The notes beneath the pieces were generated by a model. It did not search any database, was not told the DNA's origin, and was given only the letters and a program-made list of their open reading frames with translations. A DNA stretch of 64,000 nt from Arthrobacter woluwensis (lineage in GTDB: Bacteria; Actinomycetota; Actinomycetes; Actinomycetales; Micrococcaceae): assembly GCF_900105345.1 (NCBI RefSeq), contig NZ_FNSN01000003.1, positions 2,852,001 through 2,916,000 on the forward strand, given 5' to 3'. Shown piece by piece: positions 19,301 to 27,913 of the stretch. The number at the start of each line of letters is the position of its first letter. Position 1 is the first letter of the stretch. Position numbers and translations under genes: made by a program.

Positions 19301-20799
19301 TCCTTGCGGCCCGCGGCACGCTCGTCCACGAGAGCCTCGAGACGTTCCAGGAGGGCGGTGCCCGCCGCCTGGCCTGCGGCGAGGTGGTCGCCGGAGAGCG
19401 GGCTGTGGCCCGAGCCGACGTGCGGCAGCCACTTGAGCCACGCCCAGCGGTCCTTCGACCGGGTGGAGGTCATCGCCGCGATCACGACTTCGGCGGGCGA
19501 ATGCAGACCGACCAGCTGGACGACCAGGCCGCGCGCGACGTCGTCCATCACGGACCGTTCACCGGCCACGCCGAAGGAGCCGGAGTGCCGGAGCTGGGAG
19601 ACGAGCGGCACGCCGTCGATCGTGGAGTAGTACGCGATGGCCTCCTGGATCTCCCGGGCGTACACCGCCTCGGTGTCCCGGTCCTGCGGCTCCTCGATCT
19701 CGACGCGCGACGGCGCCGTCCCCAGTCCGAGCCGCAGCGAGAGGAAGCCGCGGTGTTCGGTGCGGTGGGTCCAGAGCAGCGGACCCAGCCGGTAGATCGC
19801 GTCCACCGTGTCCGCGACCGACGGCGTCTCCTGCAGCCGGACGGACCGTTCCACCTTCTGCAGTTCCGTCATCTCCGAGCGGAACTGGTCCATGCCCTCG
19901 CGGAACTGCCGCAGCTGCTCCTTGAAGCGCTTGCCGGAATGCCGCTTCTGCTCCCACCAGTGGCCGATCGCGAAGAGCGGCATGAGCGCCATGAAGACGA
20001 CGCTCGTGATGTTCTGGGTGATGGCGAACAGCGCCGCGCCCATGAACAGCGGCAGCATCATCATCAGGATGGGGAAGGGCTCCTTCTCCCGGGGCTGGGG
20101 GCCCTTGGGCGGCACCTTCTTCCGCACGGGGAAGCGCGCCACGACGCGGGGGGAACGGTTGAAGTCCACCATGGGCTGGGTGGCGACCGCGGCCTGGTTC
20201 CGCTGGACCGTGATGATGGAGATGGTCGTGTCACCGAGCGTGATGGTGTCCGAGGAGCCCAGGACCGCGCGGGTCACCGGCAGCCCGTCCATGAGAAGGC
20301 CGTTGGCGGAGTTGGTGTCGACCACTTCCACGGTCTCGCCCACGAGGATGCGGGCGTGGCGCTTGGAGGTCAGCGGGTCGCTCAGACGGATGTCGCTGTC
20401 GCGCCCCCGGCCGATGTAGCTGGTGCCGGACGGCAGCGGGAACTCGCGGCCGGCGTCGGGCCCGGACAGGACCCTCAGCGTCGCGACGGCGGGTCCCCCG
20501 GCCTGCTGATGGGTCGCGAAAGCCTGGCTGACCGGGGCGATCGAGACGGCGGAGCCGGGCCGCAGGCCCGACTCGAGGAGCTTGGCGTCCGGATCCAGGA
20601 CCTGGCCGCGCATGGCGCCGCCCACATAGGACTCCTCAACCAGCAGGCTCAGCCGGCCGGGGTCGGAAGGATTGGGACGGTCAGGGTCGGCGAGCCAGAG
20701 TTCGCGGGCGATGTCCGAAACCGTGGCACTGCCGTCCACCGTGACGGCCAGGTCCTTGCTGTCGAGGTCTCCGCGGCGGAGTGTCAGGCGGAGTTTCAC
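16360..20799 (-). CDS. EccC/EssC-like FtsK-SpoIIIE ATPase with N-terminal ubiquitin-like and FHA domains
   Basis: A 1,479-residue membrane ATPase like those that drive type VII secretion. Residues 1-95 look like a YukD/EccD beta-grasp domain (LDPDAKLLESGLRPGSAVSIAP matches its C-terminal half). Residues about 105-190 are an FHA domain (SYIGRGRDSDIRL, SKRHARI, NSANGLLMDG). Two membrane segments lie at about 240-280. ATPase 1 has GGTTGAGKS (about 693) and LVIIVDEFAAL. ATPase 2 has GTGGSGKSS (about 1023) but IFVLVDG at Walker B. ATPase 3 has PPGSGRTT (about 1300, Lys to Arg) and FFIEG, so it is degenerate. Its start overlaps the upstream FHA gene by 4 nt. No WXG100 gene is next to it; substrates may be the giant proteins of the cluster or lie elsewhere. 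Confidence 0.9.
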   Translation of the reverse strand: MKLRLTLRRGDLDSKDLAVTVDGSATVSDIARELWLADPDRPNPSDPGRLSLLVEESYVGGAMRGQVLDPDAKLLESGLRPGSAVSIAPVSQAFATHQQAGGPAVATLRVLSGPDAGREFPLPSGTSYIGRGRDSDIRLSDPLTSKRHARILVGETVEVVDTNSANGLLMDGLPVTRAVLGSSDTITLGDTTISIITVQRNQAAVATQPMVDFNRSPRVVARFPVRKKVPPKGPQPREKEPFPILMMMLPLFMGAALFAITQNITSVVFMALMPLFAIGHWWEQKRHSGKRFKEQLRQFREGMDQFRSEMTELQKVERSVRLQETPSVADTVDAIYRLGPLLWTHRTEHRGFLSLRLGLGTAPSRVEIEEPQDRDTEAVYAREIQEAIAYYSTIDGVPLVSQLRHSGSFGVAGERSVMDDVARGLVVQLVGLHSPAEVVIAAMTSTRSKDRWAWLKWLPHVGSGHSPLSGDHLAAGQAAGTALLERLEALVDERAAGRKEPVPSPRGELKDDLVDPPAPVVPEVLVVVEDDAPVDRGRLTRLVERGADTGVHIMWLAADVQSLPAACRDFMVVDGGQGATTGQVRLGRHSYPVSCESVDEQLATQLARMLTSVVDVGRPLEDDSNLPRSVSFVNLLGRDLLDSANAVGERWKENNSIHSTAIPNRKDNGTLRALVGSKGSEPMFLDLKNEGPHALVGGTTGAGKSEFLQSWIMGMASAYSPDRLSFLLVDYKGGSAFADCVQLPHTVGLVTDLSPHLVRRALTSLRAELHYREHLLNRKKAKDLLAMQREADPDAPPYLVIIVDEFAALANEMPEFVDGVVDVAARGRSLGVHLILATQQPSGVIRGSLRANTNLRVALRMADVDDATDVIGDPMAAYFDPAIPGRAAAKTGPGRLQSFQTGYAGGWTTERPPRPQIDIVEMNFGAGAVWEVDAGLREPEPEPTGPNDIARMTETIKAAADLLAIEPPRKPWLPVLQSAYDFSELQGPLTDEELLLGVGDDAAHQSQPLVFYRPDRDGNMAIFGTGGSGKSSALRSIAVAAAVTPRGGPVHVYGIDCGSAGLTMLEVLPHVGAVIDGDDEERVGRLLRWLRDVSEERARRYSEVKASTIVEYRKLAERPDEPRIFVLVDGISAFRDSYEYSSSAGIWEIFLQLATDGRPLGIHLVVTGDRPGSVPTALLASIQKRLILRLSAVDDYITLDAPKDVLDASSPPGRGMLDGLEVQLAVLGGTPNLALQARGVQKLREAMLRRGIPQAPGIQRLPESVDLGILPVAPPGMAAFGVDNETLTSAQVPTEGALMVSGPPGSGRTTALVTLAHAYKKANPGGTAVYLGSRRSAVGSLKVWDKAFVGTDDVEMGVDELLEFAQERPGRVAFFIEGLTEFTDSMAEPGLARLVTESVKSGQWVVAESETSTWSSAWQLAQPFKSGRRGLLLNPGDMDGDSLLSTSLGRIKDQFIPGRGYVIARGKVRKVQVALPPEA

Positions 20800-21524
20800 T
20801 CGCCGGCCTCACCTTTCATTCGTTCGAGCAGGGGCAGATCCGCGGCGGTCACCAGATGCGAGGTGACCGCATGTTCCACGAGGCGGGCGCGGCGGTTCAT
20901 GGCGAGCTTGCCGCCGCCGCCCCGCAGCCCGGCGACGCCGACACGGTCCAGCTTGTCGCACACGTTGTCGAGCTTGCGGTTGAAGCGTGTGAGGGCCCAG
21001 CCGAGCCGGCGGGCGGCTTCTGCGGAGCTCGGGATGGCGCTGAACCCGGTGCCTTCACGGCGCAGCATGGGCTCGGCGAGCGCCACGATGATCGCCTTCT
21101 GGGAGTCCGTGAAGACCACCGGGCCGATCGTGGTCTCGCCGTCCGCCTCCTGGTCCTTCGCCTGGTGCCGGAACGCCGGGCTGTTCTGGTGCACGGAGAA
21201 CTCGTACGTGGTGGGTCCGGCGGTGAAGACGACCGTCGTCAGCCCGAACACCAGCGGGATCCGCGCGCCCGGCGCGAGCCAGGCCTGCATACCGCCGGAA
21301 CCGTCCGCGATGGTCGCCGAGATCATGGAGCCCACGTTGCTGAGCCACCAGATGCCGTCATAGCGGGCCACTTCCAGGAAGCGGCGGTGCAGATACGGGT
21401 TGTCATCGATCGCGAGGTCGCCCTCGCGTCCGATCACGAAGACCTCGTCGGGGACCGGTTCGAACCATTCCCCGCAGTAGTCGATGGAGAGTTCCCTCAC
21501 GGGTTCCTGCCCCGGCTCAATCAT
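20796..21524 (-). CDS. FHA-domain protein with C-terminal helical region
   Basis: A 242-residue cytoplasmic protein. An FHA-like domain occupies about residues 10-105 (ELSIDYCGEW, then FVIGREGDLAIDDNPYLHRRFLEV with the phosphothreonine-binding G-R and H-R positions, NVGSMISATI). After a linker, about 140-225 is helical and Arg-rich (SSAEAARRLGWALTRFNRKLDNVCDKL), resembling a winged-helix/wHTH segment. It should read phosphothreonine marks made by the kinase encoded just upstream. ATG 21524 has GAGGAG 7 nt ahead; ATG 21566 is also possible. It overlaps the EccC-like gene by 4 nt, suggesting direct partnership with it. Confidence 0.8.
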   Translation of the reverse strand: MIEPGQEPVRELSIDYCGEWFEPVPDEVFVIGREGDLAIDDNPYLHRRFLEVARYDGIWWLSNVGSMISATIADGSGGMQAWLAPGARIPLVFGLTTVVFTAGPTTYEFSVHQNSPAFRHQAKDQEADGETTIGPVVFTDSQKAIIVALAEPMLRREGTGFSAIPSSAEAARRLGWALTRFNRKLDNVCDKLDRVGVAGLRGGGGKLAMNRRARLVEHAVTSHLVTAADLPLLERMKGEAGE

Positions 21525-21589
21525 CCCTGCACTCCTCACGCTTTCAGTCCCCCGCTGCACGTTCATTCCGCCCCGCCTTCCGGCCCCGC

Positions 21590-23455
21590 TCAGGGGACGC
21601 AGACCTTCGCCGAGTCGGCATCTCCGGTGGAACTCGATCCATCCGTCCGGACCACGATCACCTGGATGCAGGTCGGCTGCCCTGCCGTCGGCTTCAGCCG
21701 GACATTGTTCTGTTCGGCCTTCACCCACTCACCCTGTTTGGTGGCGGAGATGGTACGCCACTTGTACGTGTCGCCATCCCGTGGATCCGGGTTCGTCCAG
21801 GAGAAGAAGATCTTGCCCGAGCCGTCCGGGGTGCCGCTGAGGTTCTTCACATCGGCGACCGTGCCGTCGCCCAGCGGATCGACCGGCTTGGCCGTTCCTC
21901 CCCCGGACAGACCGGAGGTGCTCGACTGGCTGGCCGCGTCCGTGGGACGGTCGCGGCCCTTCGTGCCGCCCTGGTTCAGCACGACCACGAGCACGACGCC
22001 GAGAGCCAGCAACAGCGCGCCGGCCACGACGCTGATCCACAGCTTCGTGCGGCCACCGCTCTGCGCGGAACCCTGGCCGCCGCCCTGGGTGTGCGGTGAG
22101 CCGGTCCACTGCTGGCCGGTGTGCTGCTGTCCCGTGGTGTGCTGACCGGTGTTCTGCTGGCCGGTCGAACCGGAATCCTGGAGGCCCCGGAGCACCGTGG
22201 CGCTCGTGGCGTCGTCCTCCCGGGTCCGTTCCCAAGCGGCCGGACCCGCAGGCCCGGCGGAGCCACCCGAGGGCGTCCCGGGCGCGCCACCGTGGTAGCC
22301 GTACGGGGCGTTCCCCTGAGCCGTGCCACCTTGCGGCACCGGGCCACCGGAGGCGCCCGGCGCCGTTCCGGTGGACCGCATCATGGTGGGGTCCTCGGGC
22401 AGCGTCTGGTTCGGCGCCGTGTAATTCGGTGTGGTCCTGTTCGGCGCTGTCCCCTCCCCGGAGGTGCCCGTGCTGCCCGTCCTGCCACTGGAGCTGTCCG
22501 GGTCGATCACGGAGATCCCGCGAAGCCGGGTGGCCTCCACCTCCTCATCGGAGTCCGAGTCGTCCTGGATGGGATCGCCCATGACCTCGAAGGGGGTGAC
22601 GGACAGGCTCAGTTCTGCCTGGATGCGCTGCAGCGCGAGACCGAACGCGTACGCCGACGGATACCGGGCCGCGGGGTTCTTGGCCATGGCGGTGGCCAGT
22701 GCCAATTGCAGGGCCTCCGGCACATCGGCACGCCCCAGCCGCGGCAGGGGCGTGTTGCTGATCCGGTTGATCATCTCCGCGTTGGAGTTGTCGGCTCCCG
22801 GGACGGCGAACGGCGAATGGCCGGCCAGCAGGGTGTACACGGTCGCTCCGAGCGCCCAGACATCGACCAGCACACCGTCGGTGGAGCTGGAGGCGAAGCT
22901 CTCCGGCGGCGACCACGGCACGGACATGGCGCCGTCGTTGCCGTCCTCCTCCGGGTCCCCGCCGATGATGCCGGAGATGCCGAAGTCCGTGAGGGCAGGC
23001 CGGTTGTAGTCCGTGACCAGGATGTTGGCGGGTTTGATGTCCCGGTGCGCGATCCCGGCCCGGTGGGCGGTCTCCACGGCCGAGGCCACCTGGATGCCGA
23101 TGGCGAGGGCCTCCTGGAGCCGGAAGCGCTCCTTCCGGTACCGGAGGTCCAGGCTGGGCCTGGAGCAGTACTCCATGGCCAGGTAGGAGTGGCCGTCCGG
23201 CGTGATGTCCGCTTCGTAGATCGTGACGATGTACGGGTGCGTGGACAGCTGTGCCATCAGGTTCGCCTCGGACTCGAAGGCGCGCCGGGCGCCTTCGGTC
23301 TTCAGACCCGCGTGGAGGACCTTGACCGCCACCTGACGGCGCGGCCTGTCCTGCTGGTACAGGTACACGTCGGCGAAACCACCGGATCCGAGGACCCGGA
23401 CGTAGTTGAACCCGTCGATCCGGGGCGGCGGGGCGGCGGGGCGTTTACGGCTCAC
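21590..23455 (-). CDS. Membrane Ser/Thr protein kinase (PknB-like) with FN3-like ectodomain
   Basis: A 621-residue kinase. The catalytic domain (about 15-285) is complete: glycine loop VLGSGGFADVYLY, K45, HRDIKPANIL (D139), DFG (157-159) and the APE-like WSPPESF. A Ser/Thr/Gly/Pro-rich linker (about 310-465) with possible phosphorylation sites follows, then one membrane segment (about 470-493). The outer part (about 525-621) has FN3-like spacing (GKIFFSWTNP, DTYKWRTI) and two cysteines (TCIQVIVV, AKVCVP). There are no PASTA repeats, so the ligand is unlikely to be muropeptide as for PknB. It overlaps the upstream FHA gene by 4 nt. Confidence 0.92.
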   Translation of the reverse strand: MSRKRPAAPPPRIDGFNYVRVLGSGGFADVYLYQQDRPRRQVAVKVLHAGLKTEGARRAFESEANLMAQLSTHPYIVTIYEADITPDGHSYLAMEYCSRPSLDLRYRKERFRLQEALAIGIQVASAVETAHRAGIAHRDIKPANILVTDYNRPALTDFGISGIIGGDPEEDGNDGAMSVPWSPPESFASSSTDGVLVDVWALGATVYTLLAGHSPFAVPGADNSNAEMINRISNTPLPRLGRADVPEALQLALATAMAKNPAARYPSAYAFGLALQRIQAELSLSVTPFEVMGDPIQDDSDSDEEVEATRLRGISVIDPDSSSGRTGSTGTSGEGTAPNRTTPNYTAPNQTLPEDPTMMRSTGTAPGASGGPVPQGGTAQGNAPYGYHGGAPGTPSGGSAGPAGPAAWERTREDDATSATVLRGLQDSGSTGQQNTGQHTTGQQHTGQQWTGSPHTQGGGQGSAQSGGRTKLWISVVAGALLLALGVVLVVVLNQGGTKGRDRPTDAASQSSTSGLSGGGTAKPVDPLGDGTVADVKNLSGTPDGSGKIFFSWTNPDPRDGDTYKWRTISATKQGEWVKAEQNNVRLKPTAGQPTCIQVIVVRTDGSSSTGDADSAKVCVP

Positions 23456-25461
23456 GGGAGATCCTCGAAGACGATGTAGACCTGGTCGCCGAGTTCGGCG
23501 ACGTCGCCGCTCAGCACGAGCGCCGTCTCCGACTGGCCGAGCCGGCGCGGGGACTGGCCTTCACGCAGCAGAACCGTGCCGTTGCTCGAATTCAGATCGC
23601 ACAGCACGACGTTCCAGCCTTCCAGCCGCACCTCGGCGTGCGAACGGGAGATGTCCCGCTTGGGGCTGTCCACCTGGACCAGGTGGGGCATGTCCCCGCT
23701 GGAGACGCGCGAGACGGACGGCTGACGGCCCAGGATCACATTGCGGTCCAGGACCACGGTCTCGCCGCTGGGCAGCCTCAGCCGGCCGAGAGCCGGGCGC
23801 GGAACGCTCGCGGCGTCACCCGTGATCAGCTCCTCGCAGTTCAGGCAGTGCGTCCGGGTGGGCGGATTGGCGTGGCCTCGCGGGCACATCCGGGCCAGGA
23901 CCCGGGGGCCGTTGGCCGGCGGAGCCGTCGGGGCCGCCTGCGGCGCGCCCTGCGGGACGCCGGTGGGCAGCTCGCTGCGGAACACCGTGTGACCGTCGTG
24001 GTCCAGATCGTCGCCCTGCGGCGCCCCGGGAGGGAACGACGGCGGCGCGGGCGGCAAGGGCGGAGCGGCGGGCGCGGCGCCGGGTCCCTGCGCCGGGGTC
24101 GCCAACGGCGCCGAGCCGACCCCGGGCGCGGCGACGGGAGCCGGCGCCACGCCTGACGCCGAGCCTCCGGAACGGGCCCAGGGCACCTCGTCGATGAGCG
24201 ATTCGCCGTGCTCCGCAGAGGGCAGGAGCGTGTTCTCGGACTCGTCGTGTCGGGCGGGGCCCGCTGTGCCGGAAGTAGGCTCCGGAGTCTCGGACGACGC
24301 CGGTTCCTCGCCGGCGCCGTGTCCGTCGCCGGAACCGGCGGTCGCGGTGGAGACGGAAGTGCCTGTGCCCCCCGGACGATCGTCGCTGTCCTGTGTCCCC
24401 GCGCCGTCCTGGGTCCCCGCGCCGTCCGGCGTGGCCGGGACCTGGTCCCAGAGGTGGTCGTACGTGGTGGTGAGGTCGTTGGGCGCGTCGGCATCATGGT
24501 GGTGCGCGGGAACGTCGCCGGAGTGCGGCCCGGCGACGGACACCGGGCCCTCGCCCGCATCCTCGGCCCCCGGCGCCTGAGCCTCCTCATCCGCGGCCTC
24601 GTCCGCGGCCACGACCGCGCCGTCAGCAGCGGCACTGTCAGTAGAGGCGCCTTCGCCCCGGGCGAGGGCGTCGTCCGACTCGTCCTCGGACCTGTCCTCC
24701 GGCCCGTCCGGGGTGGCCTCGGCGTCCACGGAGTCCCCCGCCCCTGCGTCCTCGCGGGCCGCCCGGGCGCCCAGCAGCTCGGTCGCCAGGCTGTCGGTCT
24801 GGCCGTCGAGGCTGAAGGCTGACTCGTCGTCGTCCTCCTCATCCGACGGATCCCAGGACGACGCCGCGGCACCGGTGTCAGGCGCACTGTCAGAAGGCGC
24901 ACTGACGGGAGACGCTGCCGCCGGCGGGTTCCACGACGTCGCGGGCGCGGCGAAGAGCGGCGCGTCCGCGGTGTCCTCGTGGGCCGTCGCGGAAAGGTCC
25001 TCCTCGAGCGGCTTCTCGGCGGGCAGCTCCCCCACCACCAGCACGGACGCCGTCACGACGCCCGCGTCCAGCGGCATCCACGGGTCCTCGTCGTCGCCCG
25101 GCTCGCCGCCGCGGATCTCGAACGTGTCGCTGGAGGGGAGGGTGCGCTCGTTCCAGGTGGTCACCCCTCGCCCGTGCACCTCGTGGCCACTCCCATCCAG
25201 GGTGCGGACCTGGAGATCACCGCGCAGGAACACCCGGAGGGAGTCCCGGTGATCGACGACGGCGAAATCGGGCAGGCCGGTGACCGAGGTCCCGAACGAC
25301 CGGGTGACCTCGTTGAGCAGCTGGTCCACGGACGGGTTGCGGCCCAGGAGCTCCCAGAGCTGCTGGATCCTCTCGGTCCCGGCGTCCGGGGACACGACCA
25401 CGGCGATCCCGTTGCGCAGGACGTACAGCCAGGGGCCCTGCCGGTAATGATTGGTGTTCAT
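23452..25461 (-). CDS. Large FHA-domain protein with acidic disordered middle and zinc ribbon
   Basis: A 669-residue cytoplasmic protein without membrane segments. Residues 1-100 form a folded N-terminal domain of unknown type (GPWLYVLRNGIAVVV). About 140-505 is Asp/Glu/Ala-rich and then Pro-rich, evidently disordered. A small zinc ribbon follows (CPRGHANPPTRTHCLNCEELI, about 525-545) and then the C-terminal FHA domain (about 565-669: VILGRQPSVSRV, SRSHAEVRLEGWNVVLCDLNSSNGT). This is a scaffold-like layout that binds phosphothreonine proteins. It sits between the kinase and PP2C phosphatase genes with 4-nt overlaps on both sides, so it is likely a substrate of both. Confidence 0.85.
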   Translation of the reverse strand: MNTNHYRQGPWLYVLRNGIAVVVSPDAGTERIQQLWELLGRNPSVDQLLNEVTRSFGTSVTGLPDFAVVDHRDSLRVFLRGDLQVRTLDGSGHEVHGRGVTTWNERTLPSSDTFEIRGGEPGDDEDPWMPLDAGVVTASVLVVGELPAEKPLEEDLSATAHEDTADAPLFAAPATSWNPPAAASPVSAPSDSAPDTGAAASSWDPSDEEDDDESAFSLDGQTDSLATELLGARAAREDAGAGDSVDAEATPDGPEDRSEDESDDALARGEGASTDSAAADGAVVAADEAADEEAQAPGAEDAGEGPVSVAGPHSGDVPAHHHDADAPNDLTTTYDHLWDQVPATPDGAGTQDGAGTQDSDDRPGGTGTSVSTATAGSGDGHGAGEEPASSETPEPTSGTAGPARHDESENTLLPSAEHGESLIDEVPWARSGGSASGVAPAPVAAPGVGSAPLATPAQGPGAAPAAPPLPPAPPSFPPGAPQGDDLDHDGHTVFRSELPTGVPQGAPQAAPTAPPANGPRVLARMCPRGHANPPTRTHCLNCEELITGDAASVPRPALGRLRLPSGETVVLDRNVILGRQPSVSRVSSGDMPHLVQVDSPKRDISRSHAEVRLEGWNVVLCDLNSSNGTVLLREGQSPRRLGQSETALVLSGDVAELGDQVYIVFEDLP

Positions 25462-26348
25462 TCTTCCTCCCCCGACGCCGCGGCTGCCGCGGCGCTCTCC
25501 TCGCGGAGCGCCAGGAGCTCCCGTGGCAATGTGTCCTCCGTCTCCGCGTCGATGCGGGGAGAGGTGGTCAGCTCGCCGTCGTGGGCGAACGCGTCGACCA
25601 CCACCACGCTGACATTGTCGCGGCCCCCGTTGCGCAGGGCGGCCTGGATCAAGGCGTCCGCGGCCTCCTGCGGGTCGAACGTGTTCTGCAGGGTCCGGCG
25701 GATGAACTCGTCCGAGACCTCGCCGGTCAGGCCGTCCGAGCAGACCATGACCCGGTCACCGTCCTCGATGGGCAGCAGCCAGTAATCCGGCGCCCCGCCG
25801 TCGCCGCTGCCCAGGGCACGGGTCACCACATGGCGGCGCGGGTGCCGCAGGGCCTGGGTCGCGGAGATGGAGCCGTTGTCGATCAGCTCCTGAACCTCCG
25901 AGTGATCCACGGTCACCCGTTCGAAGGCGCCCCGGCTGAGCCGGTACGTCCGGGCATCCCCGACGTTGAAGACCAGCCAGTACGGCTTCTGGTTCTGCTC
26001 GACCACCGCGACGCCGCTCAGGGTGGTCCCGGCGCGGCCGGAACCCTGCTGCCGGATGGCCAGGTCGGCTTCCTGGAGGGCCTGCTGCAGACGGGTCACG
26101 TCCACGTCGCGGTTGCCTTCCGGGGTGGCCAGGCGCTGGGCGAGGGTACGGACGCAGATGCCACTGGCGATCTCCCCCGCTTCGTGCCCGCCCATGCCGT
26201 CGGCGACGGCGAACACCGGGTCCTGCGCGATGAGCGAGTCCTCGTTCAACTCGCGGCGGAGGCCCCGGTCCGTGCCGAAGCCGGCGGTCAGGGTGAGAGG
26301 CCCGGCGCCGTGGGCCGAGGCGAAATCAGAGGGTACTTCGGAGATCAT
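25458..26348 (-). CDS. PP2C-family Ser/Thr phosphatase
   Basis: A 296-residue cytoplasmic PPM phosphatase that should reverse the cluster kinase. All metal and phosphate-binding motifs are present: the GLRRELNEDSL Arg and acidic residues, VADGMGGHEAGE, FNVGDARTYRL, CSDGLTGEV and GGRDNVSVVVV. Length and order match PstP/PrpC, but the protein has no membrane anchor; after the catalytic core (about 245) only an acidic tail follows. The 4-nt overlaps with both neighbours tie it to the RDD-FHA and FHA proteins. Confidence 0.95.
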   Translation of the reverse strand: MISEVPSDFASAHGAGPLTLTAGFGTDRGLRRELNEDSLIAQDPVFAVADGMGGHEAGEIASGICVRTLAQRLATPEGNRDVDVTRLQQALQEADLAIRQQGSGRAGTTLSGVAVVEQNQKPYWLVFNVGDARTYRLSRGAFERVTVDHSEVQELIDNGSISATQALRHPRRHVVTRALGSGDGGAPDYWLLPIEDGDRVMVCSDGLTGEVSDEFIRRTLQNTFDPQEAADALIQAALRNGGRDNVSVVVVDAFAHDGELTTSPRIDAETEDTLPRELLALREESAAAAAASGEEE

Positions 26349-27913
26349 GGTGTGCTCAGCTTAAAAGTCCGGTCCCCGAATTTCACAGTCGACCCGGGGC
26401 GGACGAAACGTGCCTCTCCCGCGACCAGCCGGACCAGGGTGCCATCGGCCAGCATCTCACCGCTGCCGTTGGTCGACTGGCGGTCCGTCACCCAGGCGCC
26501 GCCCGAGGCAGGGACCACGAGCAGATGGGTCTTCGAGATGGACCGGCCGGCGTCGTCGAGCGCGAGGAGACGCAAGCGCTCCTCCCCGGCCCGCGCCGCG
26601 GGATTCCGGCCGATCAGGACGCCCTCATCGAGCGCGACCTGCGCGCCGTCGTCGAACAGGAGGACGAGCGAGTCCTGCTGTCCGGCGGACCCGGACGGCA
26701 GATGGGCACGGAGCATCGTCTCCCCGTGGTCGGCAGGCGCCGACGGCGGAGCGAACTGCTGCTGTGGCGGAGCGAACGGCGCGGGCTGGCCGTGCTGCTG
26801 GTGCTGCGGCTGCTGCGGCTGCGGCGACGAGGGCTGCTGGTGCCCGAACGGCGCAGGCTCCCCGAACTGGCCCGGCTCCCCGAACTGGACGGGGAACGGC
26901 GCCTGAGGCACCGGCGGGACCTGACGGCCGTGCTGCTGCGGGGCGGCTGGACCGGGCTGCGGCACGACGACGGGCGTCACCGCCTGCTGCGGCTGGGACT
27001 GCTGCTGGGGCTGCTGCTGCGCCGGCCGGCTCTGACCCTGCGCGGCCAGCGGGGACGCCACCGGGCGCACGGCCGGCAGGTCGAGGGTCGGGTAGCTGTG
27101 GCTTCCCGCGATGCCTTCGGTGGTCACCGGGTTCCGGCCGTTCCGGACATCGAACACGAGGGTGCGGGCGACCTTGTCATGCCAGCCCTGCTTGCGCTCG
27201 TTCGGGTCCCAGGCGTTGGACACACCGGCCACGATCAGCCAGAGGAAGGACACGATCGAGCCGATGCTCCCCACGATCTGCACCACGCCGGCCGGTGCGA
27301 AGAAGGCCATGATGCCGCCCACGAGGGAGAACAGGATGTTCGGGGCCAGCAGCACGAGCCAGCGCAGGAACACCGCGCCGGCGCCCGGGGCATAACCCTC
27401 GAGCTCCGTGGTCCTGATCCCGAAGATCGCGTTGCCCAGCGAATTGCCGCTCCGCGCCTCCATGATCCACATCGTCACGACGTAAGCCAGCCAGATCAGC
27501 ACGGCGAGCCCGGACATGATGAGGGCGAAGACCACGTCCTCCTGGCTCGGTCCCAGGTTGGCGGACCCGGCCAGGCCGTTCTTCAGCAGTGCGGCGGCGC
27601 CCACCGACAAAAGGATGCCGGCGATGATGCCGGGCACGGCCAGGTCGATGACCTTGGAGAAGAGACGCTTGACGGCGCCCGCACGCACCACGGGCTGCGT
27701 GGCGGGCAGCTGATCGGGATGCTGGGCCACGATCCCCGGGCTCGAGGACTGCCACGGGCCGCCCTGCGGTGCTCCGCCCGGCTGCTGCGGATGCTGCACA
27801 CCGTTCCTCAGCGCCGCCCGGTTGCTCAGGGACGTGCCGCAGGCGAGGCAGAACCCCGCTCCCGGGGTGAGCTGTTGCTGACACTGGGGGCAGCGTTCAA
27901 CGTTGATGCTCAT
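26345..27913 (-). CDS. RDD membrane protein with zinc ribbon and C-terminal FHA domain
   Basis: A 522-residue protein. An N-terminal zinc ribbon (CPQCQQQLTPGAGFCLACGTS, residues 8-27) leads to an RDD domain with about four to five membrane segments (about 85-255: VKRLFSKVIDLAVPGIIAGILLSVG onwards, closing with the KQGWHDKVARTLVFDVRNG motif). A Pro/Gln-rich linker (about 295-395) follows, then the FHA domain (about 410-520: VLIGRNPAARAGE, ISKTHLLV, STNGSGEM). The FHA domain would recruit phosphorylated partners to the membrane. It has 4-nt overlaps with the transglutaminase-like and PP2C genes. Confidence 0.88.
   Translation of the reverse strand: MSINVERCPQCQQQLTPGAGFCLACGTSLSNRAALRNGVQHPQQPGGAPQGGPWQSSSPGIVAQHPDQLPATQPVVRAGAVKRLFSKVIDLAVPGIIAGILLSVGAAALLKNGLAGSANLGPSQEDVVFALIMSGLAVLIWLAYVVTMWIMEARSGNSLGNAIFGIRTTELEGYAPGAGAVFLRWLVLLAPNILFSLVGGIMAFFAPAGVVQIVGSIGSIVSFLWLIVAGVSNAWDPNERKQGWHDKVARTLVFDVRNGRNPVTTEGIAGSHSYPTLDLPAVRPVASPLAAQGQSRPAQQQPQQQSQPQQAVTPVVVPQPGPAAPQQHGRQVPPVPQAPFPVQFGEPGQFGEPAPFGHQQPSSPQPQQPQHQQHGQPAPFAPPQQQFAPPSAPADHGETMLRAHLPSGSAGQQDSLVLLFDDGAQVALDEGVLIGRNPAARAGEERLRLLALDDAGRSISKTHLLVVPASGGAWVTDRQSTNGSGEMLADGTLVRLVAGEARFVRPGSTVKFGDRTFKLSTP

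Noticed and set aside
16360-20799. A complete canonical type VII secretion locus
   Set aside because: Only the ATPase is recognisable. I find no WXG100-sized gene, EccB, EccD, EccE or mycosin in the 64 kb.
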